Below, in pieces: positions 27,773-35,478 of a DNA stretch of 64,000 bases; position 1 is the first letter of the stretch, and the number at the start of each line of letters is the position of its first letter. Below the pieces are notes generated by a model that was given only the letters and a program-made list of their open reading frames with translations, was not told the DNA's origin and ran no database searches. The stretch comes from Luteimonas vadosa (lineage in GTDB: Bacteria; Pseudomonadota; Gammaproteobacteria; Xanthomonadales; Xanthomonadaceae), in NCBI RefSeq assembly GCF_039543545.1, contig NZ_BAABJY010000001.1, forward strand, positions 124,001 through 188,000, given 5' to 3'. A program made the translations under genes and the position numbers.

Positions 27773-29020
27773 CTAGAGGTTCCGCCGCGACGGCAGGAAC
27801 AGGTTCCCGAACATCAGCCCCGCCACCAGCGACAGCAGGATGTTGACTACCGCCAACGCCGCTTCGCCGCCTGCAGCCAGGTCCTGCTGCTGCAGGGACA
27901 CGATCAGGCTGCGCACGCTGGCACTGCCGGGCACCATGAGGATGATCCCGGGCACGCGCACCACCGCGCCGGGCCGCTTCCGCCAGCGCGCGTAGCCGTT
28001 GCCGGCGACGCTGAGCAACAGGGCCGCCAGGAAGATGCCGATGTTGCTGCCCCACGCCGCGCCCGCCAGCCGCGAGATCAGGTAGCCCGCCATCGCGGCC
28101 ACCATCACCAGCACGTAGTCCCGCCGGTTGGCCCGGAACAGCACCGCGAACGCCAGCGCAGCCACCACCAGCGCGCCCCACTCCACCCAGGCCGGCTGCG
28201 GTCGCAGCGCGCGCACCATGGGCTCGATGCCGAGCAGCTGCGCGGCCGTCAGCGCGATCATCGTGCCCACGGTGAGCTTGATCATCGTCGCCACGGCTCC
28301 GGCGAAGCGCGCCGTGCCCGACACCAGGTGCTGGCTCGTCAGCTCGTTGACGGCATTGGTCAGCGCCATGCCCGGCATCAACGCGATCAACGACGCGATG
28401 ACCACCGTATTGAGGTTGAGCGGGCCGACGAAACTGGCCACCGCGATGGCGATCGAGCCGGCCAGCATCGCCGCGATCGCATCGCCGGCCTCCTTCAGTC
28501 GCGGCCGGTGGCGGGTGAAATGCTCGAGCAGGCCCAGCGCCAGGCCGACCACGCCCGCGGTGGCGATGTCGAGCCAGGGCAGGCGCAGCAAGCCCGCCAC
28601 GCTGGCGCCGGCCAGGCCGAAACCGATCACGTGCATCAGGTCGCCGCGCCAGCCGGCCGGCCGCTCGAGGACGCGCAAGGCGGCGCGGCCGTCGGCCAGC
28701 CCCAGTCGTCCCGCGACCACCTCCTCGGCGATGCGGTCGACCTCGCAGAGCTTGTACAGGTTCAACTCGCCCGGTGTCAGCCGGAGCACGCGCGTGGTAT
28801 CGCCCTCGCCCGGCGGCAACGTGGGGTCGCTGAAGGAGAGCACCATGCCGGTCGGGTTGACCCAGGGCTCGCAGTCCAGGCCCAGCTGCTGCGCGGCATT
28901 GGTCAGGGCCCCCTCCAATCGCTGGCTCGTGGCGCCGTGGGCATGCAGGTGCTCGGCCAGCTCGACCATGAAGCCGATGCGCGTGGCGTACGGGTCGTGT
29001 CGGGGGATGCGCGGCGTCAT
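27773..29020 (-). CDS. Threonine/serine exporter family (ThrE, fused YjjP-YjjB type) membrane protein
   Basis: Inner-membrane protein of about 415 residues. The N-terminal cytoplasmic domain (about 10-135) starts MTPRIPRHDPYATRIGFMVE and has the family motifs HGATSQRLEGAL and LYKLCEVDRIAEEVVAG. About ten hydrophobic segments follow, forming the DUF1212 half (140-270) and the ThrE_2 half (280-410). The family exports threonine and serine in Corynebacterium; in gammaproteobacteria related YjjPB exports succinate, so the substrate is open. An alternative ATG lies four codons upstream (29032). It is divergent from the Mla-like operon and convergent with the H-NS gene. Confidence 0.85.
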   Translation of the reverse strand: MTPRIPRHDPYATRIGFMVELAEHLHAHGATSQRLEGALTNAAQQLGLDCEPWVNPTGMVLSFSDPTLPPGEGDTTRVLRLTPGELNLYKLCEVDRIAEEVVAGRLGLADGRAALRVLERPAGWRGDLMHVIGFGLAGASVAGLLRLPWLDIATAGVVGLALGLLEHFTRHRPRLKEAGDAIAAMLAGSIAIAVASFVGPLNLNTVVIASLIALMPGMALTNAVNELTSQHLVSGTARFAGAVATMIKLTVGTMIALTAAQLLGIEPMVRALRPQPAWVEWGALVVAALAFAVLFRANRRDYVLVMVAAMAGYLISRLAGAAWGSNIGIFLAALLLSVAGNGYARWRKRPGAVVRVPGIILMVPGSASVRSLIVSLQQQDLAAGGEAALAVVNILLSLVAGLMFGNLFLPSRRNL

Positions 29021-29302
29021 GCCGGCAAGCATCGCATGGGCCGTGCGTCGCCGGCACGCCTGCCCGGGGACGGCGCATCGTCCCAATGGCCGGCGGGACA
29101 AGTTTCCGGCGCGCCCGCTGCACCCTGTCGCATTGCGGCCGTGGTCCCCCCTGGCGCAAACGGGCGTGCGCCGGGAGGCCGCGAGCCGGAACCTCCGCTC
29201 GCTGCGTTCGCTTGGGTGCATGTATCCTCGCCCCAGGCCTCCCATGCATGCGTTGCGGGCGGTCCGCCGCCCCTTCCCCGACGACAGCATCGCGCCGCAC
29301 GC

Positions 29303-30421
29303 ATGACCGCTCCCGCCGCCACGCCTCCCAGTCTGGAGCCCGACCCCCGGGACGCCAGTCGCCTGCGCCTGCGCGGGCGGTGGACATTGCGCCACGCCAA
29401 CGAGCTGGGCGCGGCATTGCGGCAGGCGCCGGAAGGCGTGTCGGGCATCGATGCCACCGGGGTCGAGCGCCTCGACTCCCTGGGCGTGCTGCAGCTGCTC
29501 CGTTTCGCCGATCGCCGCGACATCGACTTCGGCAACTTCCGCTTCGACGACCGGCACCGCTCCCTGATCGCCGCCATCGAGGATGTCGCCGACGACCGGC
29601 CCCGAAGGAAACGCGAATACGGTTTCGCCGCCGCCCTGGGCCGCCTGGGCTTCGCCGTGCACGACAACGCGAAGGAAGTCGTCGCCCTGGTGAGCTTCCT
29701 GGGCGAGAACCTGGTCAAGCTGCTGCGCGCGCTGAAGGAGCCGGGGCGCTTCCGCGCCACCGCCACCGTGCACCACATGGAACAGGTCGGCCTGGATGCG
29801 GTTCCGCTTGTGATCCTGCTGTCCTACCTGGTGGGCGCGGTGATCGCCTTCCTGGGCGCGAACATCCTCGCGGACTTCGGCGCCACGATCTTCGTGGTGG
29901 AACTGGTCAGCATTGCCTTCCTGCGCGAGTTCGGCGTGCTGCTGACCGCGATCATCCTCGCCGGCCGGACCGCCAGCGCGTTCACCGCCCAGATCGGCGC
30001 CATGGTCAGCCGCGAGGAGGTCGATGCCATCCGCACGCTCGGCCTGGACCCGATCGACCTGCTGGTGCTGCCGCGACTGATCGCGCTGGTGGTCATGCTG
30101 CCGCTGCTGACCTTCATCGCGATGATCGCCGGCCTGCTGGGCGGCCTGTCGGTGGGCGCCTTCGATCTCGGCATCCCCCCGCAGGCCTACTTCGCCCGGA
30201 TGCAGGAACAGATGGAGCTGCGCCACTTCCTGGTCGGCATGGCCAAGGCACCGATCTTCGCGGTGATCATCGGGCTGATCGGTTGCCTGGAGGGACTGCA
30301 GGTGGAGGGCACGGCACAGTCGGTCGGCGAACGCACCACGTCCAGCGTGGTGCAGGCGATCTCGCTGGTCATCGTGCTCGACGCGGTGGCGGCGATCTGG
30401 TTCATGCAGATGGGCTGGTAA
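29303..30421 (+). CDS. MlaE-family ABC permease with an N-terminal STAS domain
   Basis: Inner-membrane permease of an MCE-type phospholipid transport system. Residues 1-115 form a STAS-like domain (GIDATGVERLDSLGVLQLL, the region that carries the conserved Asp/Ser of STAS proteins). Residues about 130-372 are the MlaE/YrbE permease with FLGANILADFGATIFVVELV and the EVDAIRTLGLDPIDLLV coupling loop. In Escherichia coli the STAS protein MlaB is separate; here the two are fused. It is the first gene of a four-gene operon, three bases before the ATPase gene. Confidence 0.92.
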   Translation: MTAPAATPPSLEPDPRDASRLRLRGRWTLRHANELGAALRQAPEGVSGIDATGVERLDSLGVLQLLRFADRRDIDFGNFRFDDRHRSLIAAIEDVADDRPRRKREYGFAAALGRLGFAVHDNAKEVVALVSFLGENLVKLLRALKEPGRFRATATVHHMEQVGLDAVPLVILLSYLVGAVIAFLGANILADFGATIFVVELVSIAFLREFGVLLTAIILAGRTASAFTAQIGAMVSREEVDAIRTLGLDPIDLLVLPRLIALVVMLPLLTFIAMIAGLLGGLSVGAFDLGIPPQAYFARMQEQMELRHFLVGMAKAPIFAVIIGLIGCLEGLQVEGTAQSVGERTTSSVVQAISLVIVLDAVAAIWFMQMGW

Positions 30422-30424
30422 GGC

Positions 30425-31270
30425 ATGTCCGCTCGCACCCCCGACACCGACCACGAGGACATGGCAGGTTCCGACACGATCGTCCGCGTGCGCGGCCTGC
30501 GCAACCAGTTCGGCGACCAGGTCGTCCACGACGAACTCGACCTCGACGTCCGCCCCGGCGAGATCCTCGGCGTGGTCGGCGGCTCGGGCAGCGGCAAGTC
30601 CGTGCTCATGCGCTCGATCATCGGACTGCGCCCGCCCAACGCGGGGCAGATCGAGGTCATGGGCGTCGATGCGTGTTCCGGGGACCCCGAGGATCGGCTC
30701 TACATCGAGCGCCGGAGCGGCGTGCTGTTCCAGGACGGCGCGCTGTTTTCCTCGCTGACGGTCGGCGAGAACGTGCAGGTCCCGCTGAAGGAGCACTACC
30801 CGGGCCTGCCTGATTCGCTGCGCTACGAACTGGCCCTGCTCAAGGTCAAGCTCGCCGGGTTGCCGGCCTCGGCGCTGGAGAAGCTCCCGGCGCAGCTGTC
30901 CGGCGGCATGCGGAAACGCGCGGCGCTGGCGCGCGCGCTGGCGCTGGATCCACCGCTGCTGTTCCTCGACGAGCCCACGGCCGGGCTGGACCCGATCGGC
31001 GCAGCGGCGTTCGACAACCTCATCCGCACCCTGCAGCAGGCACTGGGACTGACCGTGTTCCTGATCACCCACGATCTCGACACCCTGTACGCGATCTGCG
31101 ACCGGGTGGCGGTGCTCGCCGACAAGCGGGTGGTCGCGATCGGGGCCCTGGACGAAATCGAGCGCTTCGACCACCCGTGGGTCCAGGACTACTTCCACGG
31201 CCCGCGCGGGCGCGCGGCGCAACAGTCCCAACGACGCGGCCGTCACGTGCAAGGGACCCAGCATGGGTGA
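30425..31270 (+). CDS. MlaF-type ABC ATPase
   Basis: ATPase of the phospholipid transport system, working on the cytoplasmic face of the MlaE permease. The 281-residue product has Walker A VVGGSGSGKSVLMRSIIG, Q-loop GVLFQDGALFSSLT, signature LSGGMRKRAALARALAL, Walker B LLFLDEPTAGLDP and the H-loop LITHDLDTLY. The family hallmark SGGM and the short Q-loop spacing match MlaF. The N-terminal 15 residues before IVRVRGLRN vary in this family, so a later start (MAGSD, 12 codons in) is possible. Confidence 0.92.
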   Translation: MSARTPDTDHEDMAGSDTIVRVRGLRNQFGDQVVHDELDLDVRPGEILGVVGGSGSGKSVLMRSIIGLRPPNAGQIEVMGVDACSGDPEDRLYIERRSGVLFQDGALFSSLTVGENVQVPLKEHYPGLPDSLRYELALLKVKLAGLPASALEKLPAQLSGGMRKRAALARALALDPPLLFLDEPTAGLDPIGAAAFDNLIRTLQQALGLTVFLITHDLDTLYAICDRVAVLADKRVVAIGALDEIERFDHPWVQDYFHGPRGRAAQQSQRRGRHVQGTQHG

Positions 31271-31383
31271 CGCGGGGCCCGTTCCCGCGCCCGTCGGGCG
31301 GGCATGCGGCCAGCGTCCCGTAAGATGGCCTCTGATCGGCCACGCCTGCAGACCCACTTCCCGATCCCGGTGACCCGCCTGAG

Positions 31384-32307
31384 ATGGAAACAAAAGCCAA
31401 CTACGTCCTGATCGGCGCCTTCACCATCGTGGTGTCGGTGTTCCTGCTGCTGTTCGCGCTGTGGGCCGCCAAGTACTCCTCCGACAAGAGCTGGCAGGAG
31501 TACCAGGTCATCTTCAACGAGCCGGTCACCGGCCTGACCGAGGGCAGCAGCGTGCAGTACAACGGCATCGCCGTCGGTACGGTGGAAGACCTGTCGCTGG
31601 CGCCGCAGGATCCCCGCCGGGTGATCGCGCGGGTCAAGCTCCAGGCCGACACGCCGGTGAAGGTCGACACCCGCGCCAAGATGTCCGTGACCGGCTTGAC
31701 CGGCAGCCCCTTCATCCAGCTGACCGGGGGCAGCCCGGGGGCGCCGCGCCTGACGGCCCGCGACGACAGCGACATCCCGGTCATCCAGACCGAGGCATCG
31801 GCCTTGCAGAACATCGCCGACACGGCCAACCGCCTGGTCGCGCGGCTGGACGAGGTCCTCAGCGACGAGAACGTCCAGCGCATCGCCCAGACCCTGGAGA
31901 ACATCGAGTCGATGACGGGCGCGGTCGCCGACCAGAGCGAGGACCTGCGCACGCTCATCGTGAACGCCCGCGAGGTCAGCGAGAAACTGGGCACCACCCT
32001 GGACACCACCAACCGCGCCCTGTCGGACGTCGACCGCGAGCTGGTGCAGAAGCTGCCGGGCATGGTTTCGAAACTCGAAGGCACCTTGTCGAAGATGGAC
32101 TCGGCTGCCGGCAACGCCGACAAGATCCTCAGCGAGAACCGCGCCGCCATCAACGAATTCGCCAACGACGGCCTCGGGCAATTGGGACCGACGCTGGCCG
32201 ACCTGCGTGCGCTGATCCGCGACCTGCGCGAGATCAGCGACCGCCTGGACAACCCGGCCGGCTACCTGCTCGGCCGCGATGCGCCCAAGGAGTTCGAGCC
32301 CGAATGA
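31384..32307 (+). CDS. MlaD-type MCE-domain protein
   Basis: A 307-residue inner-membrane-anchored protein that presents phospholipid between the permease and the periplasm. One membrane segment (YVLIGAFTIVVSVFLLLFAL, residues 7-26) is followed by a single MCE domain (about 38-115) with FNEPVTGLTEGSSVQYNGI and MSVTGLTGSPFIQLTGG. The long C-terminal part (130-290) is predicted helical coiled coil (SEDLRTLIVNAREVSEKLG). It is longer than Escherichia coli MlaD (183 residues) and more like the variants with a helical tail. It is third in the operon. Confidence 0.92.
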   Translation: METKANYVLIGAFTIVVSVFLLLFALWAAKYSSDKSWQEYQVIFNEPVTGLTEGSSVQYNGIAVGTVEDLSLAPQDPRRVIARVKLQADTPVKVDTRAKMSVTGLTGSPFIQLTGGSPGAPRLTARDDSDIPVIQTEASALQNIADTANRLVARLDEVLSDENVQRIAQTLENIESMTGAVADQSEDLRTLIVNAREVSEKLGTTLDTTNRALSDVDRELVQKLPGMVSKLEGTLSKMDSAAGNADKILSENRAAINEFANDGLGQLGPTLADLRALIRDLREISDRLDNPAGYLLGRDAPKEFEPE

Positions 32308-33011
32308 CCACGAAGACGAGACGACGGCACCTGCCTGCATCCATCTGCGTCCGTAAACCGCTTGGCGCCCCCCGTGCGCTGTCGGTGCTCCTGCTGGCGA
32401 TGGCCGTGTCCGGCTGCTCCATCCTGGGCGGCAAGGGCGAGCCGCCCACCCTGTACGCGCCCGATCCGCGGGTCGCGACGGACCCGAGCCTGCCGACCGT
32501 GCAGTGGCAGCTCTCGCTGAGCCCCGTGACCGCGGCCTCGATGATCGACAGTCCCCGGATCGCGGTCCGACCCACGCCCGGGGAGCTGCAGGTCTACAAG
32601 GGCGCCCGATGGGCGAAGACGCCGACGGAGATGCTGCAGGACGCCCTGATCCGCGCGCTCGAGGATTCGGGCCGGATCGCGGCCGTCTCGCGCCAGGGCT
32701 CCGGAGTCGCCGCGGATTACCGGCTGGTGATGGACCTCCGCCGCTTCGAGGCCGACTACGCAGGCAAGCCCGTGCCCGCGGCGACCATCGAACTCAACGC
32801 CAAGCTGCTCCACGCCACCGACCAGGTGGTGGTGGGCTCGCGCACCTTCCTGCACGCCGCCCCGGCCGCCGGCACGGATCCCGCACGGGTCGCCGATGCG
32901 TTCACCGAAGCCCTGGGCGCGACGGCCAAGGAGTTGGCGGCGTGGGTGTTGATCACGGGCGAGGTCCACGACACCCTCGGCCATCCCGAAGGCGGCTCGG
33001 CCGGGAATTGA
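32304..33011 (+). CDS. ABC-type transport auxiliary lipoprotein (PqiC/LetC-like)
   Basis: A 235-residue outer-membrane lipoprotein. The lipobox LLAMAVSGCSILGG puts the lipid on Cys about 38. The mature part has the ABC_trans_aux pattern: LYAPDPRVAT near the start, DSPRIAVRPTPGELQVYKGARWAKTPTEML, and LVMDLRRFEADYAG. The start overlaps the MlaD stop (ATGA). In MCE systems that lack MlaC, such lipoproteins are thought to receive the MCE tunnel at the outer membrane; no mlaC gene is seen here. The N-terminal arginine-rich stretch is long, so the true start may be slightly later. Confidence 0.87.
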   Translation: MTTKTRRRHLPASICVRKPLGAPRALSVLLLAMAVSGCSILGGKGEPPTLYAPDPRVATDPSLPTVQWQLSLSPVTAASMIDSPRIAVRPTPGELQVYKGARWAKTPTEMLQDALIRALEDSGRIAAVSRQGSGVAADYRLVMDLRRFEADYAGKPVPAATIELNAKLLHATDQVVVGSRTFLHAAPAAGTDPARVADAFTEALGATAKELAAWVLITGEVHDTLGHPEGGSAGN

Positions 33012-33016
33012 CCGCG

Positions 33017-33652
33017 TCAGTTCAGGACTTGCCGAAAGGTCAGGTTGATGCGGGGCCCGACGGGCTTGCGGGTCCGGGGCAAGGCATGGCGGTAGTTGCA
33101 CTGGGTCGCCCCCCGCATGACGAGCAGACTCCCGTGCCCGAGTTCGAGCGCCGCGTCCGGGGGCCTGCCGGACTTCTTCTCCGACCCGGCTCGCGGTCGA
33201 TGCGGCGTGCGTACCCCTGAGGTTTTCTTCAGCAGGAAGCGTCGCGCGGCACCCAGGCTCAGCGACGCGATCACGGGCTGCGGGCCCAGGTCACGCTCGT
33301 CGTCCCGATGCCAGCCCATCGCGTCGCGGCCGTCCCGGTACAGATTGGCCAGCACCCCGTTGAAGCCTGCGCCGCAGGCCACGCTCAGCCGCTCGCGGAC
33401 GGGCTCCAGCGCCGGCGGCCAGGGATGCGGCTCGTAGCGTCTGCCGGAATACCGATAGCTGGCATCGGGGTCACCGATCCAGCAACTCAATCTGGGAGAG
33501 TCCACTTCCCGCCCGAAGAGCCGGATCCGGTGGACTTGCCAAGGCACGGTGTCGAGCAAGGCCTGGAACAGGGCATCGGCCTCCGGTTCCGGCAGCCAGG
33601 CCCGGTCCAGCGCGATCTCGGCGTCCGGAAGTTCGATGGATTCCCAGCCCAT
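33017..33652 (-). CDS. alkB: AlkB-family alpha-ketoglutarate-dependent dioxygenase
   Basis: Repairs alkylated bases (1-methyladenine, 3-methylcytosine) by oxidative demethylation, using Fe(II) and 2-oxoglutarate. The 211-residue product has the iron ligands His and Asp in GWHRDDERDLG (about residues 113-115), the distal His in NYRHALP and the 2-oxoglutarate-binding RINLTFRQ at the end. A short insertion rich in basic residues (RTPHRPRAGSEKKSGRPPDA) lies between RRFLLKKTSG and the second His, longer than in Escherichia coli AlkB and closer to AlkB2/3-like proteins. TAGCGT lies six bases before the ATG. Confidence 0.93.
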   Translation of the reverse strand: MGWESIELPDAEIALDRAWLPEPEADALFQALLDTVPWQVHRIRLFGREVDSPRLSCWIGDPDASYRYSGRRYEPHPWPPALEPVRERLSVACGAGFNGVLANLYRDGRDAMGWHRDDERDLGPQPVIASLSLGAARRFLLKKTSGVRTPHRPRAGSEKKSGRPPDAALELGHGSLLVMRGATQCNYRHALPRTRKPVGPRINLTFRQVLN

Positions 33653-33658
33653 GCGGTG

Positions 33659-33664
33659 ACGCTA
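33659..33664 (-). promoter_or_regulatory. -10-like box immediately before alkB, possible leaderless start
   Basis: TAGCGT on the minus strand, followed by six bases (CACCGC) and the alkB ATG. Same spacing as for xerD and pssA. No ribosome binding site is seen. Confidence 0.35.
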
Positions 33665-33783
33665 GCACGCGCAGCCTGGCGCCAGGCAAGCGCCAGCGGG
33701 GCGTCACTCCGGAAACGCAGCCACGCCTGCACTCTCCCGCGGGCGGCACCGGGAAACGGTTTGCGCGCCATGCGCCCTGCCGC

Positions 33784-33789
33784 GACAAT
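33784..33789 (+). promoter_or_regulatory. -10-like box before the etf-QO mini-ORF
   Basis: GACAAT followed by six bases and ATG 33796, which opens a seven-codon frame ending at the etf-QO start. It fits the leaderless pattern seen at other genes in the window. Confidence 0.35.
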
Positions 33790-33795
33790 CCCTCC

Positions 33796-33819
33796 ATGCC
33801 GAATGGATCGCAACCATGA
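33796..33819 (+). other. Possible leader mini-ORF overlapping the etf-QO start
   Basis: ATG CCG AAT GGA TCG CAA CCA TGA encodes MPNGSQP, and its stop overlaps the etf-QO start as ATGA. If transcripts begin at 33796, ribosomes would translate it first and reinitiate at etf-QO. There is no other evidence that it is made. Confidence 0.3.
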
Positions 33820-35468
33820 ACGAGTCCGAGCCCAACGCGTCGACGAACAGCCAGGAAGTCGAACGCGACGTGATGGAGTACGACGTCGTGACCGTCGGCG
33901 CGGGGCCGGCGGGACTGGCTTTCGCGATCCGAATGAAGCAGCTCGATCCGGGCATTTCGGTCTGCGTGATCGAGAAGTCCAGCACCATCGGCGCACACAT
34001 CCTGTCCGGCGCGGTCATCGAGACCGGTCCGCTCGACGCACTGCTGCCGGGCTGGCGCGACAACCCGCCGCCGATCTGCGTGCCCGCGACCGAGGACGAG
34101 TTCTGGTACTTCAGCAAGACCGGCGGATGGAAATTCCCGTTCGTGCCGCCCGGGATGGACAACCGTGGCAACGTCATCGTGTCGCTCGGCGCGATGTGCG
34201 CGTGGCTGGCGCCACAGGCCGAGGCGCTCGGGGTGGAGATCTACCCGGGCTTCGCCGCCGCCGAAACCCTGCATGCCGACGACGGCCGCGTGCTCGGCGT
34301 GCGCATCGGCGACATGGGCGTGGCGAAGGATGGTTCGCCCAAACCCGGGTACACGGCGGGTATCGACATCAAGGCCAAGGTCACCGTGCTCGCCGAGGGC
34401 GCCCGCGGCCACCTGACCAAGCAGCTGGTCAAGCGCTTCGACCTCGATGCCGACAGCGATCCGCAGGCTTATTCCATCGGCATCAAGGAACTCTGGCAGG
34501 TCCCCGAGGAGCGGGTCTCGCCCGGGAGGATCTTGCACAGCGTGGGCTGGCCCGCCGACAGCGACACGTATGCGGGCAGCTTCCTCTACCACCTGGACAA
34601 GGGCCGGATCGCACTCGGATACGTCAGCGGGCTGGACTATGCCGACCCGGAATACCGGCCCTGGGAAGCCTTCCAGCAGTGGAAGAACCACCCCCGGATC
34701 GCACCGCTGCTCGAAGGCGGCACCATCCTGTCGGCCGGGGCGCGCGCCATCGCCACCGGCGGCTGGCAGTCCCTGCCCCGGGTCGAGATGCCAGGCGCCC
34801 TGCTGGTGGGCGACACGGCGGGGCTGCTCAACGTCCCGAAGATCAAGGGCACCCACCAGGCCATTCGCTCGGGCATGCTCGCCGCCGAGCACCTGGCCGG
34901 CGGCTCGCTGGAGGCTGCCGGCTTCGACGCCAAACTGCGCGCTTCCGATGCGATGGCCGAACTGCGCAAGGTGCGCAACATCAAGCCCGGCTTCAAGAAA
35001 GGCCTGTGGTTCGGGCTCGCCAATGCCGCTTGGGAAACCCTCTCCGCCGGCCGCTCGCCGTGGACACTCCAGGTCAAGCCCGACTGGTGCTCGCTCGACA
35101 AGCTAGGCGAACACGAGGCGCCCAGGCGCGACTACGTTTCCCGCGACCTCCCGCCCCGCGACCGCCTGGCCGGCGTCTATTACGCGGCGACCGAGCACGA
35201 CGAGGACCAGCCCGTGCACCTGATCGTGCACGACACCGGCGTCTGCATCAGCAGGTGCGCCGAGGAATACGGCAACCCGTGCACGCGGTTCTGTCCCGCC
35301 GGCGTCTACGAGATCGTGGAGGACGGCGCGGCCGGCGCCGGCAAGCGTCTGCAGATCAACGCGGCCAACTGCGTGCATTGCAAGACCTGCGACATCAAGG
35401 ATCCCTACGAGATCATCACCTGGGTCACGCCGGAAGGGGGCGCCGGGCCCAATTACCAGAACCTGTGA
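33816..35468 (+). CDS. Electron transfer flavoprotein-ubiquinone oxidoreductase (ETF-QO)
   Basis: Membrane-associated FAD and iron-sulfur enzyme that passes electrons from reduced ETF (EtfA/EtfB) to ubiquinone. The 550-residue product has the FAD dinucleotide fold VTVGAGPAGLAFAIRMK (about residues 26-42), the second FAD-contacting LVGDTAGLLNVPKIKGTHQA, and a C-terminal 4Fe-4S ferredoxin-like domain with FCPAGVYE and NCVHCKTCDIKDP. It ends in ITWVTPEGGAGPNYQNL. The ETF genes are at 45601-47371. The next glycan gene follows after only ten bases, so they may be co-transcribed. Confidence 0.97.
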   Translation: MNESEPNASTNSQEVERDVMEYDVVTVGAGPAGLAFAIRMKQLDPGISVCVIEKSSTIGAHILSGAVIETGPLDALLPGWRDNPPPICVPATEDEFWYFSKTGGWKFPFVPPGMDNRGNVIVSLGAMCAWLAPQAEALGVEIYPGFAAAETLHADDGRVLGVRIGDMGVAKDGSPKPGYTAGIDIKAKVTVLAEGARGHLTKQLVKRFDLDADSDPQAYSIGIKELWQVPEERVSPGRILHSVGWPADSDTYAGSFLYHLDKGRIALGYVSGLDYADPEYRPWEAFQQWKNHPRIAPLLEGGTILSAGARAIATGGWQSLPRVEMPGALLVGDTAGLLNVPKIKGTHQAIRSGMLAAEHLAGGSLEAAGFDAKLRASDAMAELRKVRNIKPGFKKGLWFGLANAAWETLSAGRSPWTLQVKPDWCSLDKLGEHEAPRRDYVSRDLPPRDRLAGVYYAATEHDEDQPVHLIVHDTGVCISRCAEEYGNPCTRFCPAGVYEIVEDGAAGAGKRLQINAANCVHCKTCDIKDPYEIITWVTPEGGAGPNYQNL

Positions 35469-35478
35469 TCGGTCCCTG

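Noticed and set aside
29021..31393. A long minus-strand open frame continuing from the ThrE-type gene over the Mla-like genes
   Set aside because: The part beyond 29020 (up to 29032 at most) is antisense to mlaE/mlaF, which have clear motifs. The extra codons give low-complexity protein.
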